From assembly GCF_014654785.1 (NCBI RefSeq), contig NZ_BNBD01000017.1, positions 1-64,000 of the forward strand: 64,000 nt of DNA, in the 5' to 3' direction. The notes under the pieces are model-generated. The model ran no database searches and was not told the origin of the DNA. It saw nothing but the letters and a program-made list of their open reading frames with translations. The position numbers and the translations under genes are program-made. Position 1 is the first letter of the stretch; every line of letters begins with the position of its first letter. The DNA comes from Streptomyces mashuensis. GTDB lineage: Bacteria > Actinomycetota > Actinomycetes > Streptomycetales > Streptomycetaceae. Below are positions 57,455-64,000 of this stretch, piece after piece.

Positions 57455-59041
57455 ATGAGTCCCTCTCGGCCACGGGTCACCCCCCTCGCCTCCGTCGTCC
57501 TCGCGCTCGTGCTGACCGCCGCCGCCACCGCGTGCAGCGGCCAGGACGGGGCCGGCACCGACAGCAAGAACACCCCCGGCACCGCCGGCGGCACCGGGAC
57601 CGGCGGCACGACCTCCCCCGCCGTACGGCTCTCCTGGTCCTCCTGCCCGGCACCCACCGCCGCCCAGGGCGGCGGCAAGGCCCCCGGCAAGGGCTGGGAG
57701 TGCGCGAGACTGCCCGTACCGCTCGACTACGACCAGCCGGACGGCAAGAAGATCGAGCTCGCGCTGATCCGTACGAAGGCCCGCGACCAGCACCGGCGCA
57801 TCGGCTCGCTCGTCTTCAACTTCGGCGGCCCCGGCGGCTCCGGCGTCGCGACCCTGCCCGCGCTCGCCGACGGCTACGGCACCCTGCGCGACCGCTACGA
57901 CCTCGTCAGCTTCGACCCGCGCGGCGTCGGCGAGAGCGCCGGCGTGACCTGCCAGAGCGACCGGGAACTCGACGCGTCCCTCCAGACCGACGCCACCCCC
58001 GACGACGACGCCGAACTCCGCACGCTCCTCGCCGAGAACAAGAAGGCCGTCGACGCCTGCGCCAAGAACTCCGGCACGGTCCTCCCCCACGTCGGCACCG
58101 TCGACGCCGCCCGCGACATGGACCGCATCCGCGCCTCGCTCGGCGACGAGAAGCTCAACTACTTCGGCATCTCCTACGGCACCGAACTCGGCGGCGTCTA
58201 CGCCCACCTCTACCCGAAGAACGTCGGCCGCGCCGTCCTCGACGCCGTCGTCGACCCCACCCAGGACCCGCTGCAGGGCGGCATCGGCCAGGCCAAGGGG
58301 TTCCAGCTGGCCCTGGACGACTACCTCAAGGACTGCTCCTCCGGCGGCGCCTCCGCCGGCCTCGGCGGCGCCCGCTGCTCCTCCCTGGACGACATCACCG
58401 CGCTCCTCAAGCGGCTCGACGCCACGCCGCTCCCCACCGACGGCAGCCGCAAACTCACCCAGGACGAGGCCGTGAACGGCATCGCCGCCGCCCTCTACTC
58501 CAAGGACACCTGGCGGTACCTGACGGTGGGCCTCCGCGAGGCCATCGACAAGGGCACCGGCAACACCCTGCTGCTGCTCTTCGACAGCATCTCCGGCCGC
58601 TCCCCCGACGGCCGTTACAGCAACCTCCAGGCCGCCAACCGGGCCATCTCCTGCGCCGACGCCGAACAGCGCTACACCGTCGACGACGTGCGGCAGCACC
58701 TGCCGGAATTCCGCGCCGCCTCCCCCGTGTTCGGCGAGTCGGCGGCCTGGTCGATGCTGTCCTGCACGGGCTGGCCCGTGAAGGGCCGGTGGAAGACGTC
58801 CGACGTGACCGCCGCCGGCGCCCCGCCCATCCTCGTCGTGGGCAACGCCGGCGACCCGGCGACCCCCGTGGCCGGCGCCCGCGCCATGGCCGGCCGGCTC
58901 GGCAAGGGCGTGGGCGTCGTGCTCACCGTGCAGGGCGAGGGCCACGGCACGTACGGGGTGAGCAGCTGCGCCACCAAGGCCGTCGACGCCCACCTGCTGG
59001 ACGGCAAGGTCCCGGCGGACGGGACGACCTGCGGCGGGTAG
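57455..59041 (+). CDS. Secreted alpha/beta hydrolase, S33 tripeptidyl-aminopeptidase-like (2)
   Basis: This 528-residue paralogue shares with copy 1 the NFGGPGGSGV, DLVSFDPRGVG, YFGISYGTELGGVYAHL and GNAGDPATP segments, with catalytic Ser, Asp and His preserved (GEGHGTYG). A leader with ATAC as probable lipobox makes it surface-bound. Divergence is greatest in the 60 residues after the leader and in the cap region. The ATG at 57455 has only a weak ribosome site, and translation may depend on the gene 10 bases upstream. A strong terminator follows. Confidence 0.9.
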   Translation: MSPSRPRVTPLASVVLALVLTAAATACSGQDGAGTDSKNTPGTAGGTGTGGTTSPAVRLSWSSCPAPTAAQGGGKAPGKGWECARLPVPLDYDQPDGKKIELALIRTKARDQHRRIGSLVFNFGGPGGSGVATLPALADGYGTLRDRYDLVSFDPRGVGESAGVTCQSDRELDASLQTDATPDDDAELRTLLAENKKAVDACAKNSGTVLPHVGTVDAARDMDRIRASLGDEKLNYFGISYGTELGGVYAHLYPKNVGRAVLDAVVDPTQDPLQGGIGQAKGFQLALDDYLKDCSSGGASAGLGGARCSSLDDITALLKRLDATPLPTDGSRKLTQDEAVNGIAAALYSKDTWRYLTVGLREAIDKGTGNTLLLLFDSISGRSPDGRYSNLQAANRAISCADAEQRYTVDDVRQHLPEFRAASPVFGESAAWSMLSCTGWPVKGRWKTSDVTAAGAPPILVVGNAGDPATPVAGARAMAGRLGKGVGVVLTVQGEGHGTYGVSSCATKAVDAHLLDGKVPADGTTCGG

Positions 59042-59054
59042 GGACACATACGGA

Positions 59055-59087
59055 ACGGGCCCGCTCGCCATGGGCGAGCGGGCCCGT
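59055..59087. terminator. Bidirectional terminator hydrolase 2 / moeZ
   Basis: ACGGGCCCGCTCGCC and GGCGAGCGGGCCCGT pair over 15 positions with one bulged G, around a short loop. It lies between the convergent hydrolase and moeZ genes. Confidence 0.9.
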
Positions 59088-59100
59088 GAACCGGCACCCG

Positions 59101-60279
59101 TCAGTACACCGGCTTGTGCGGCTCGATCTGGTTCACCCAGCCGATCACGCCGCCGCCCACGTGCACCGCGTCGGCGAACCCGGCGGACTTCAGCACCGCC
59201 AGCACCTCCGCCGAGCGGACACCCGTCTTGCAGTGCAGGACGATCTTCTTGTCCTGCGGCAGGTCCTGCAGCGCGGTGCCCATCAGGAACTCGTTCTTCG
59301 GGATCAGCCGCGCACCCGGGATGGACACGATCTCGTACTCGTTGGGCTCACGGACGTCGATGACGTCGATGTTCTCGCCCGCGTCCAGCCACTCCTTCAG
59401 CTGGGCCGGGGTGATCGTGGAGCCGGCGGCGGCCTGCTGCGCCTCCTCGCTCACCACGCCGCAGAACGCCTCGTAGTCGATGAGCTCGGTGACCGTGGGG
59501 TTCTTGCCGCAGACCGCGCAGTCGGGGTCCTTGCGGACCTTGACCTGGCGGTAGGTCATCTCCAGCGCGTCGTAGATCATCAGCCGGCCGACCAGCGGCT
59601 CGCCGATGCCCGCCAGCAGCTTGATCGCCTCGTTCACCTGGATCGACCCGATGGACGCGCACAGCACGCCCAGCACGCCGCCCTCGGCGCACGACGGCAC
59701 CATGCCCGGCGGCGGGGGCTCGGGGTAGAGGCAGCGGTAGCAGGGGCCGTGCTCGCTCCAGAAGACGGACGCCTGGCCGTCGAAGCGGTAGATCGAGCCC
59801 CACACGTACGGCTTGTTCAGCAGCACGCACGCGTCGTTGACCAGGTAGCGCGTGGCGAAGTTGTCCGTGCCGTCGACGATCAGGTCGTACTGGGCGAAGA
59901 TCTCCATCACGTTGGAGGAGTCCAGGCGCTCCTGGTGCAGCACCACGTCCACGTACGGGTTGATGCCCCGCACGGTGTCGCGCGCCGACTCCGCCTTGGA
60001 GCGGCCGATGTCGGCCTGGGAGTGGATGATCTGCCGCTGCAGGTTCGACTCGTCGACCTCGTCGAACTCGACGATGCCGAGGGTGCCGACCCCGGCGGCG
60101 GCGAGGTACATGAGGGCCGGCGAACCGAGGCCGCCGGCCCCCACGCACAGCACCTTCGCGTTCTTCAGGCGCTTCTGCCCGTCCATCCCGACGTCCGGGA
60201 TGATCAGGTGGCGGGAGTACCGACGGACCTCGTCGACGGTGAGCTCGGATGCCGGCTCGACCAGCGGTGGCAGCGACAC
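59101..60279 (-). CDS. moeZ: Adenylyltransferase/sulfurtransferase MoeZ
   Basis: This 392-residue protein activates sulfur-carrier C-termini (MoaD, CysO, ThiS types) by adenylation and then loads sulfur. The E1-like domain has VGAGGLGSPALMYLAAAG, the catalytic RYSRHL and DGTDNFATRYLVND segments and a zinc site made by CYRC and CAVC. The C-terminal rhodanese domain (about 290-392) has persulfide Cys in LHCKTGVRSAEVL. The GTG at 60279 has GGAG five bases before it; longer starts overlap the SigR promoter. Sulfur-carrier activation links it to moaE in this window and to thiol stress. Confidence 0.94.
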   Translation of the reverse strand: MSLPPLVEPASELTVDEVRRYSRHLIIPDVGMDGQKRLKNAKVLCVGAGGLGSPALMYLAAAGVGTLGIVEFDEVDESNLQRQIIHSQADIGRSKAESARDTVRGINPYVDVVLHQERLDSSNVMEIFAQYDLIVDGTDNFATRYLVNDACVLLNKPYVWGSIYRFDGQASVFWSEHGPCYRCLYPEPPPPGMVPSCAEGGVLGVLCASIGSIQVNEAIKLLAGIGEPLVGRLMIYDALEMTYRQVKVRKDPDCAVCGKNPTVTELIDYEAFCGVVSEEAQQAAAGSTITPAQLKEWLDAGENIDVIDVREPNEYEIVSIPGARLIPKNEFLMGTALQDLPQDKKIVLHCKTGVRSAEVLAVLKSAGFADAVHVGGGVIGWVNQIEPHKPVY

Positions 60280-60339
60280 GGGGACTCCAGGGGTCATCCC
60301 CGCGGGCGCGGGGAACATGGACGCGGCTTCATTGCCCGT

Positions 60340-60365
60340 AACACTGCCACGCCCCGTCTCATTCC
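60340..60365 (-). promoter_or_regulatory. SigR-dependent promoter of moeZ
   Basis: On the minus strand GGAAT (60365-60361), exactly 18 bases, then GTT (60342-60340) matches the SigR consensus. The moeZ GTG is about 60 bases downstream of the -10, which also argues against upstream starts. The promoter lies at the 3' end of the spherulin-4 gene. Confidence 0.85.
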
Positions 60366-61150
60366 GAGACACCAGGTCCGATGCGCGAGACAAGATCGTC
60401 CCAGTAGCCGGGCATGCACTCCCACGGGTCGAGGGCGCCCCGCCCGCCGCCGTGGTCGGTGCGGTCGGTGACGTAGACCGTGCCGGCGCCCTGCCAGCGG
60501 GCGATGCGCAGCGCCTCGTCGAGGTGCGTCAGCGGCACGCCGTGCACGAGGTGGCAGAACCGCTCCGGCGGGTGCCCGGCGGTCCAGGCGGGCGCCTGCG
60601 ACCAGCGGTAGCCGGACCAGGGGCCGGCGTAGGTCACCAACTGGTCGGCGAGCGCCGCGTACCCCTCGCAGGCGTGCGTGCCGTGCATCAGCACGACGTG
60701 GGCGCCGGGCAGGAGGGTGCGCAGGGCGCCGGTGAGCCGGCGGGTGCAGGGCAGGCCGGCGGCGTCGGCGGGGCAGCGGCCGAGGGCGAACCCGTCGACG
60801 CGGTACCAGTTGAGGAAGCGCTGGGCGTCGGAGAGGAGTTCGCCGAAGGGCCGGGCGCCGTGGCCGGTGTCGAGGTGGCCGAGGACGCGGACGCCGTTGC
60901 TGCGCAGCGGGACGGCGGCGGACAGCCAGTACGGGTCCTGGCGGCCGCCGGGCCCGCCGGCGAAGGAGTCGGGGCCGGTGGGCGCGGCGGCGCCGAGCAC
61001 CACCCAGTCGAGCGGCAGCCCGGCGCGCTGGAGGCCGCCCCACTCGGCGGGGGCGACGAGGGGGTGGGCGAAGCCGGGCACGGCGAGCCGCAGCGGGGCC
61101 TTGCGGGCGGCGACGCCCCGGCGGTGGCCGGGCGAGGTCAGATGCGACAC
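60359..61150 (-). CDS. Spherulin-4 family (GH114/GH135-like) protein
   Basis: This 263-residue TIM-barrel-type protein of the spherulation-specific family 4 has LRLAVPGFAHPL, VRVLGHLDTGHGARP, NWYRVDGFALGRCPAD and VVLMHGTHACEGYAAL as the characteristic strands with Asp/His/Glu at strand ends. Relatives hydrolyse alpha-1,4-galactosaminan in fungi (Sph3), and PelA has a related domain. No clear signal peptide is seen, which is odd for such an activity. The GTG at 61150 lies inside the end of the epimerase gene (13-base overlap), so the two are coupled. Confidence 0.8.
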   Translation of the reverse strand: MSHLTSPGHRRGVAARKAPLRLAVPGFAHPLVAPAEWGGLQRAGLPLDWVVLGAAAPTGPDSFAGGPGGRQDPYWLSAAVPLRSNGVRVLGHLDTGHGARPFGELLSDAQRFLNWYRVDGFALGRCPADAAGLPCTRRLTGALRTLLPGAHVVLMHGTHACEGYAALADQLVTYAGPWSGYRWSQAPAWTAGHPPERFCHLVHGVPLTHLDEALRIARWQGAGTVYVTDRTDHGGGRGALDPWECMPGYWDDLVSRIGPGVSE

Positions 61151-62052
61151 GCGGCCTCCATCCAGATGTCGGCCAGCGACTCCTCCAGGCTGATCCGGGG
61201 CCGCCAGCCGAGCCGGTCGCGGGCGGTGCGCACGTCGGCCTGCTGCCACACGCCGCAGCCGTCGGGGTAGGGGTAGGCGGGCGGGGCGCCCAGGTGGGGG
61301 TCGTCGAGTTCGTGCAGGGCGCCGCCGAAGCCGGCGACGCGGGCGAGCAGGGTGGCGGCGTCGCGCAGCCGTACGGCGCGGCCGGTGCCGATGTTGACGG
61401 CGCCCTGGGCGGCGGACAGGGAGGCGGCGTGCACGGCGCGGGCGATGTCGCGGACGTCGACGAAGTCACGCTGGACGCCGAGGCCGGTGAGCTTGAGCTC
61501 GTTGTCGCCGTTCTGCATGGCCCGGCGCATGGCCTCGGCGAGCCGGCCGAGGGGCGAGCCGGCCGGGGTGCCGGGGCCGACCGGCGAGAAGACGCGCAGC
61601 ACGATGGCGTCGAGGCCGGAGCCGAGGACGAGTTCGGTGGCGGCGAGCTTGCTGACCCCGTACGGGCCGCCGGGGCGGGGCACGGCGTCCTCGGCGGTGG
61701 TGGAGCCGGGCTGGGAGGGCCCGTACTCGGAGGAGCAGCCCACCTGGACGAGGCGGGCGCCGCAGCCGCTGCGGCGCAGCGACTCGCAGACGGTGGCGAC
61801 GGCGACGGTGTTGTGGCGGGCGAGGTCGCGGGCGCCGCCGCGGGTGGCGCCGGCGCAGTTGATGACGACGCCGGGGTGGACGGCGTTGAGGAACCGGGTC
61901 AGCGCGCCGGGGCTGCCGGTGGCCAGGTCGAAGCGGACGTCCGCGTCGTCGCCGCGGCCCAGGGCGGTGAGCTGGACGGCGGGGTCGGCGAGCAGCCGGT
62001 CGGCGACGAAGCGGCCGAGGTAACCGTTGGCGCCGAGCAGCAGGACTCTCAT
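61138..62052 (-). CDS. NAD-dependent nucleotide-sugar epimerase/dehydratase
   Basis: This 304-residue extended SDR has the LLGANGYLGRFVAD nucleotide loop at its N-terminus, GCSSEYGPS with the active Ser, and the catalytic YGVSK (Tyr and Lys). The late GTGRAVRLRDAATLLARVAG and WRPRISLEESL segments are typical of UDP-sugar epimerases. In a polysaccharide operon a C4-epimerase (GlcNAc to GalNAc) would be a natural role, but the sugar is not shown. The gene starts 78 bases after the membrane protein stop and overlaps the spherulin-4 gene. Confidence 0.9.
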   Translation of the reverse strand: MRVLLLGANGYLGRFVADRLLADPAVQLTALGRGDDADVRFDLATGSPGALTRFLNAVHPGVVINCAGATRGGARDLARHNTVAVATVCESLRRSGCGARLVQVGCSSEYGPSQPGSTTAEDAVPRPGGPYGVSKLAATELVLGSGLDAIVLRVFSPVGPGTPAGSPLGRLAEAMRRAMQNGDNELKLTGLGVQRDFVDVRDIARAVHAASLSAAQGAVNIGTGRAVRLRDAATLLARVAGFGGALHELDDPHLGAPPAYPYPDGCGVWQQADVRTARDRLGWRPRISLEESLADIWMEAACRI

Positions 62053-62130
62053 CGGTCGTGCCCTCGCTCTCGCCGGGTGGGGGGAACGGGGTGAACGGTC
62101 ATCTTCCTGGGTCTCCTCTTGGGGGTGGGG

Positions 62131-63399
62131 TCACCGGGCCGGTGCGGTGCCGGCCGGGGTGTCGTGGGCGGGGCCGCGGGCGGGGTCGTGGTCCGGGTGC
62201 TGGTCCGGGGCGTGGTCCGGGTGCTGGTCCGGGTGGTGGACCGGGGCGCGGTCCGGGGCGGGGGCCGGGCCGTGGACCGAGGCCCGGGACAGGGCGGGGA
62301 CGGCGTGGGCGAGCAGGGCGAGGGCGGCGGGGGCGCAGGCGGCGAGGGGGACGACGGCGGGGCCCTGGGCGGTGACGGCCCAGGCGACGGGCCAGCGGAG
62401 GGCCTCGCAGCCGGGGATGCGGGCGGCGAGCAGGGTGGCCGTGGCCAGGGCCTCGGCGGTGGCGGCCGCCACCGCGGCGGTGACGGCGGGCCGGGGCAGG
62501 CCGTGGGCGGCGAGCAGCCGGCCGAGGAAGAGCAGGGTGCCGAGGGCGGTGACGGCGGCGCAGGCCGCCAGGGGCGGGGTGCGGTGGGCGGCGGGCAGGG
62601 AGGCGGTGAGCGCGGGCCACAGGGCGGCCGGGAGGGTGGCGAGGACGAGGGCGGTGACGGTGAGCAGGGCGGGCCGGACGCGGGCGGCGAACTCGGCGAG
62701 GCTCCGGCTGGTGGCGAGCGCGTGCCGGGCGCGGGCGGCGAACCAGTGGGCGCCCCAGGCGGCGGGGGCCACGGCGCAGGCCAGGGCGAGGGCGGTGGGC
62801 AGGGAGGCGGTGAGGGCGGTGGCGAGCAGGGCGGGGACGGGCCGGCCGTGGCGGCCGTGGAGGAGGGCGGTGAGGAGCTGGTCGCCGAGGAGGGCGTGGG
62901 CGGCGAGCCAGGCCCAGGCGAGGGCGCCGGCGGTGCCCCACGGGGTGCGCAGGGCGTCGCAGGCCCCGGGGCGGGGACCGGTGCCGGTCCCGTCGCCGGG
63001 TACGGCGGTGGCGGGCGCGGTGTCGTCGTCGCGGGGGCGTTCCACGCGGGCGTGGATCTCCTCGGCGAGGGTGAAGACGTCGCGGTGCCGGTACGCGGCG
63101 GCGGTGCGGTCGGTGATGCCGCGGGCCTCCAGTCCGGCGGCGATGCCCAGGGGGTCGACGGCGTGGGCGCACAGGGCGTGGTGCTGCCGGATGAGGGCCT
63201 TGACGGGGTCGGCGGGCGGGGCGGGGCGGGCGTCGGCGCCGGGATCGGTGCCGGCACCGTCGGCACCGTCGGCGGTGTCCGTGCCGGCCGGTCCGGTGGT
63301 GACCGGTTCCGTGGTGAGGGGTTCCGTGGTGACCGTGAGGGCGTCCTCGGCCGCTTCCCCGGCTATGCCCGTACGCACGGAGGTGGGCAGCGGTGTCAT
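62131..63399 (-). CDS. Multi-pass membrane protein of polysaccharide-type operon
   Basis: This 422-residue protein has a polar N-terminal 135 residues including a Thr-rich stretch and a helical VDPLGIAAGLEARGITDRTA segment, then about six hydrophobic helices (about 150-385), and ends in a His/Asp/Pro tail with DQHPDH repeats. No transporter family is recognised. The ATG at 63399 overlaps the glycosyltransferase stop (ATGA). It may form the membrane part of polymer export or assembly; this is inference from context. Confidence 0.8.
   Translation of the reverse strand: MTPLPTSVRTGIAGEAAEDALTVTTEPLTTEPVTTGPAGTDTADGADGAGTDPGADARPAPPADPVKALIRQHHALCAHAVDPLGIAAGLEARGITDRTAAAYRHRDVFTLAEEIHARVERPRDDDTAPATAVPGDGTGTGPRPGACDALRTPWGTAGALAWAWLAAHALLGDQLLTALLHGRHGRPVPALLATALTASLPTALALACAVAPAAWGAHWFAARARHALATSRSLAEFAARVRPALLTVTALVLATLPAALWPALTASLPAAHRTPPLAACAAVTALGTLLFLGRLLAAHGLPRPAVTAAVAAATAEALATATLLAARIPGCEALRWPVAWAVTAQGPAVVPLAACAPAALALLAHAVPALSRASVHGPAPAPDRAPVHHPDQHPDHAPDQHPDHDPARGPAHDTPAGTAPAR
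62188..62233 (-). repeat. 24-base tandem repeat coding DQHPDH tail
   Basis: GTGGTCCGGGTGCTGGTCCGGG occurs at 62188 and again at 62212. Each unit encodes eight residues (DQHPDHxP) in the tail of the membrane protein. The His/Asp content could bind metal. Confidence 0.8.
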
Positions 63400-64000
63400 G
63401 GGCGCCCCGCCCAGGTGGGAGAGGTGGCGCGGCGGGAGCCGGTGAGGGGCGGCTGGGCGCCGGCGGCGTGGGAGAAGGGGACGGACGGGTCGGGCTTGGC
63501 GTGCTGCACGGGGGCGCGGGAGAGGACTTCGAGGTAGAGGGCGCCGAAGGCGGAGACGTTCTGTTCCACGGTGAAGAGTTCCAGGGCGCGGGCGCGGGCG
63601 GCGGCGCCCAGCCGGGTGCGCCGGCCGGGGTCGCGGAGCAGGGCGAGGACGGCCTCGGCGAGGGCGCGGGGGTCCTGCGGGGGCACGACGAGGCCGGTGC
63701 CGCCGATGACTTCGCGGACGACGCCGGTGTCGGGCGAGACGGTGGCGCGGGCGCAGAGCATGGCCTCGACGAGGGTGGAGGGGAAGCCGTCGGCGGCGCC
63801 GGAGTGCAGGACGACGTCGGCGGGGGCGTAGTCCTCGGGGCCGCGCGGCCGGTCGTAGGTGACGCCTTCGGGGGGGCCGGACGGGGTGCCGGCGGTATCC
63901 GGGGGTGCGCCGACGATTCTCAGCCGTACGCCGGGTTCGGCGACGCGGATGGCGGCGAGGGCTTCCCACAGGTGGGGTTCGACGGGTCCGCCGGCCCATA
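63396..64000 (-). CDS. GT4-family glycosyltransferase (partial, start beyond window)
   Basis: The reading frame is open to the right edge of the window; about 200 C-terminal residues are visible. From the edge it begins AGGPVEPHLWEALAAIR, continues RLRIVGAPP, and has the GT4 donor-binding elements DVVLHSGAADGFPSTLVEAM and TGVVREVIGGTGLVVPP with the two Glu of the EX7E motif in this region. It ends in a Pro/Ser tail. The enzyme transfers a sugar from a nucleotide donor. Its stop overlaps the next gene (ATGA). It resembles PelF-like enzymes in context, but the diagnostic N-terminus is outside the window. Confidence 0.88.
   Translation of the reverse strand, partial: WAGGPVEPHLWEALAAIRVAEPGVRLRIVGAPPDTAGTPSGPPEGVTYDRPRGPEDYAPADVVLHSGAADGFPSTLVEAMLCARATVSPDTGVVREVIGGTGLVVPPQDPRALAEAVLALLRDPGRRTRLGAAARARALELFTVEQNVSAFGALYLEVLSRAPVQHAKPDPSVPFSHAAGAQPPLTGSRRATSPTWAGRP

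Noticed and set aside
1..64000. CRISPR arrays, insertion sequences or a secondary-metabolite cluster
   Set aside because: No regularly spaced repeats with spacers, no transposase or inverted-repeat-bounded element, and no PKS, NRPS, terpene or RiPP core enzymes were found in the frames I read.

Overview
The window is a chromosomal core segment from a high-GC actinobacterium, almost certainly a Streptomyces or close relative. Supporting signs are the extreme third-position GC, frequent GTG starts, a SigR-RsrA thiol-stress pair, a mycothiol-linked mycoredoxin, a WblC (WhiB7-type) regulator and many families typical of Streptomyces. There is no integrase, transposase, phage gene or CRISPR array. 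About 60 genes fill the window and no gene-free stretch exceeds roughly 300 bases.

Left part (1-18 kb): peptide deformylase; a TPR protein; a translationally coupled pair of membrane HD-domain proteins, one with an intact HD-GYP signature and one degenerate; sigR-rsrA with a perfect SigR-type autoregulatory promoter; a small hydrolase; yedK; an M50-like peptidase; aroA-rsgA; a SugE-like SMR exporter facing a TetR regulator; hisN; a CBS protein; a catalase divergent from a Fur-family regulator with an operator in the shared promoter region; and two identical initiator tRNA genes flanking a SEL1/TPR-repeat gene.

Middle part (18-48 kb): the gene families and order closely recall the mycobacterial UPF0182 / PDZ-protease / DUF2342 / ABC1-kinase / whiB7 / uvrD2 / mrx1 / nudC / adnAB neighbourhood. 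Insertions here include moaE, an SDR, a Nudix protein, a three-gene TerD-AIM24 cassette, an M48-type peptidase, a ThiF-like protein and a dipeptidase. wblC has a long leader that I can read directly: an AT-rich element and promoter, a 98-codon upstream ORF, an antiterminator strand inside that ORF, and an intrinsic terminator followed by a U-tract. mrx1 has a perfect SigR-type promoter.

Right part (48-64 kb): an alkyltransferase-like repair protein; an MprF-like membrane protein with a kinase-like middle region; a molybdate module (HTH-TOBE regulator, modA, fused modBC); two paralogous secreted S33-type hydrolases around an unknown membrane-anchored protein; moeZ with a third perfect SigR-type promoter; and, at the edge, an operon of glycosyltransferase, membrane protein, nucleotide-sugar epimerase and spherulin-4 family protein. 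That operon resembles parts of galactosamine-type exopolysaccharide (Pel/GAG-like) loci.

Themes linking the window: thiol redox homeostasis (sigR, rsrA, mrx1, moeZ share GGAAT-N18-GTT promoters), antibiotic-responsive control (wblC), double-strand-break repair (adnA, adnB, uvrD2), and molybdenum/sulfur-carrier chemistry (moaE, modA, modBC, moeZ). All functional assignments come from motif recognition in the sequence; no database search was possible.
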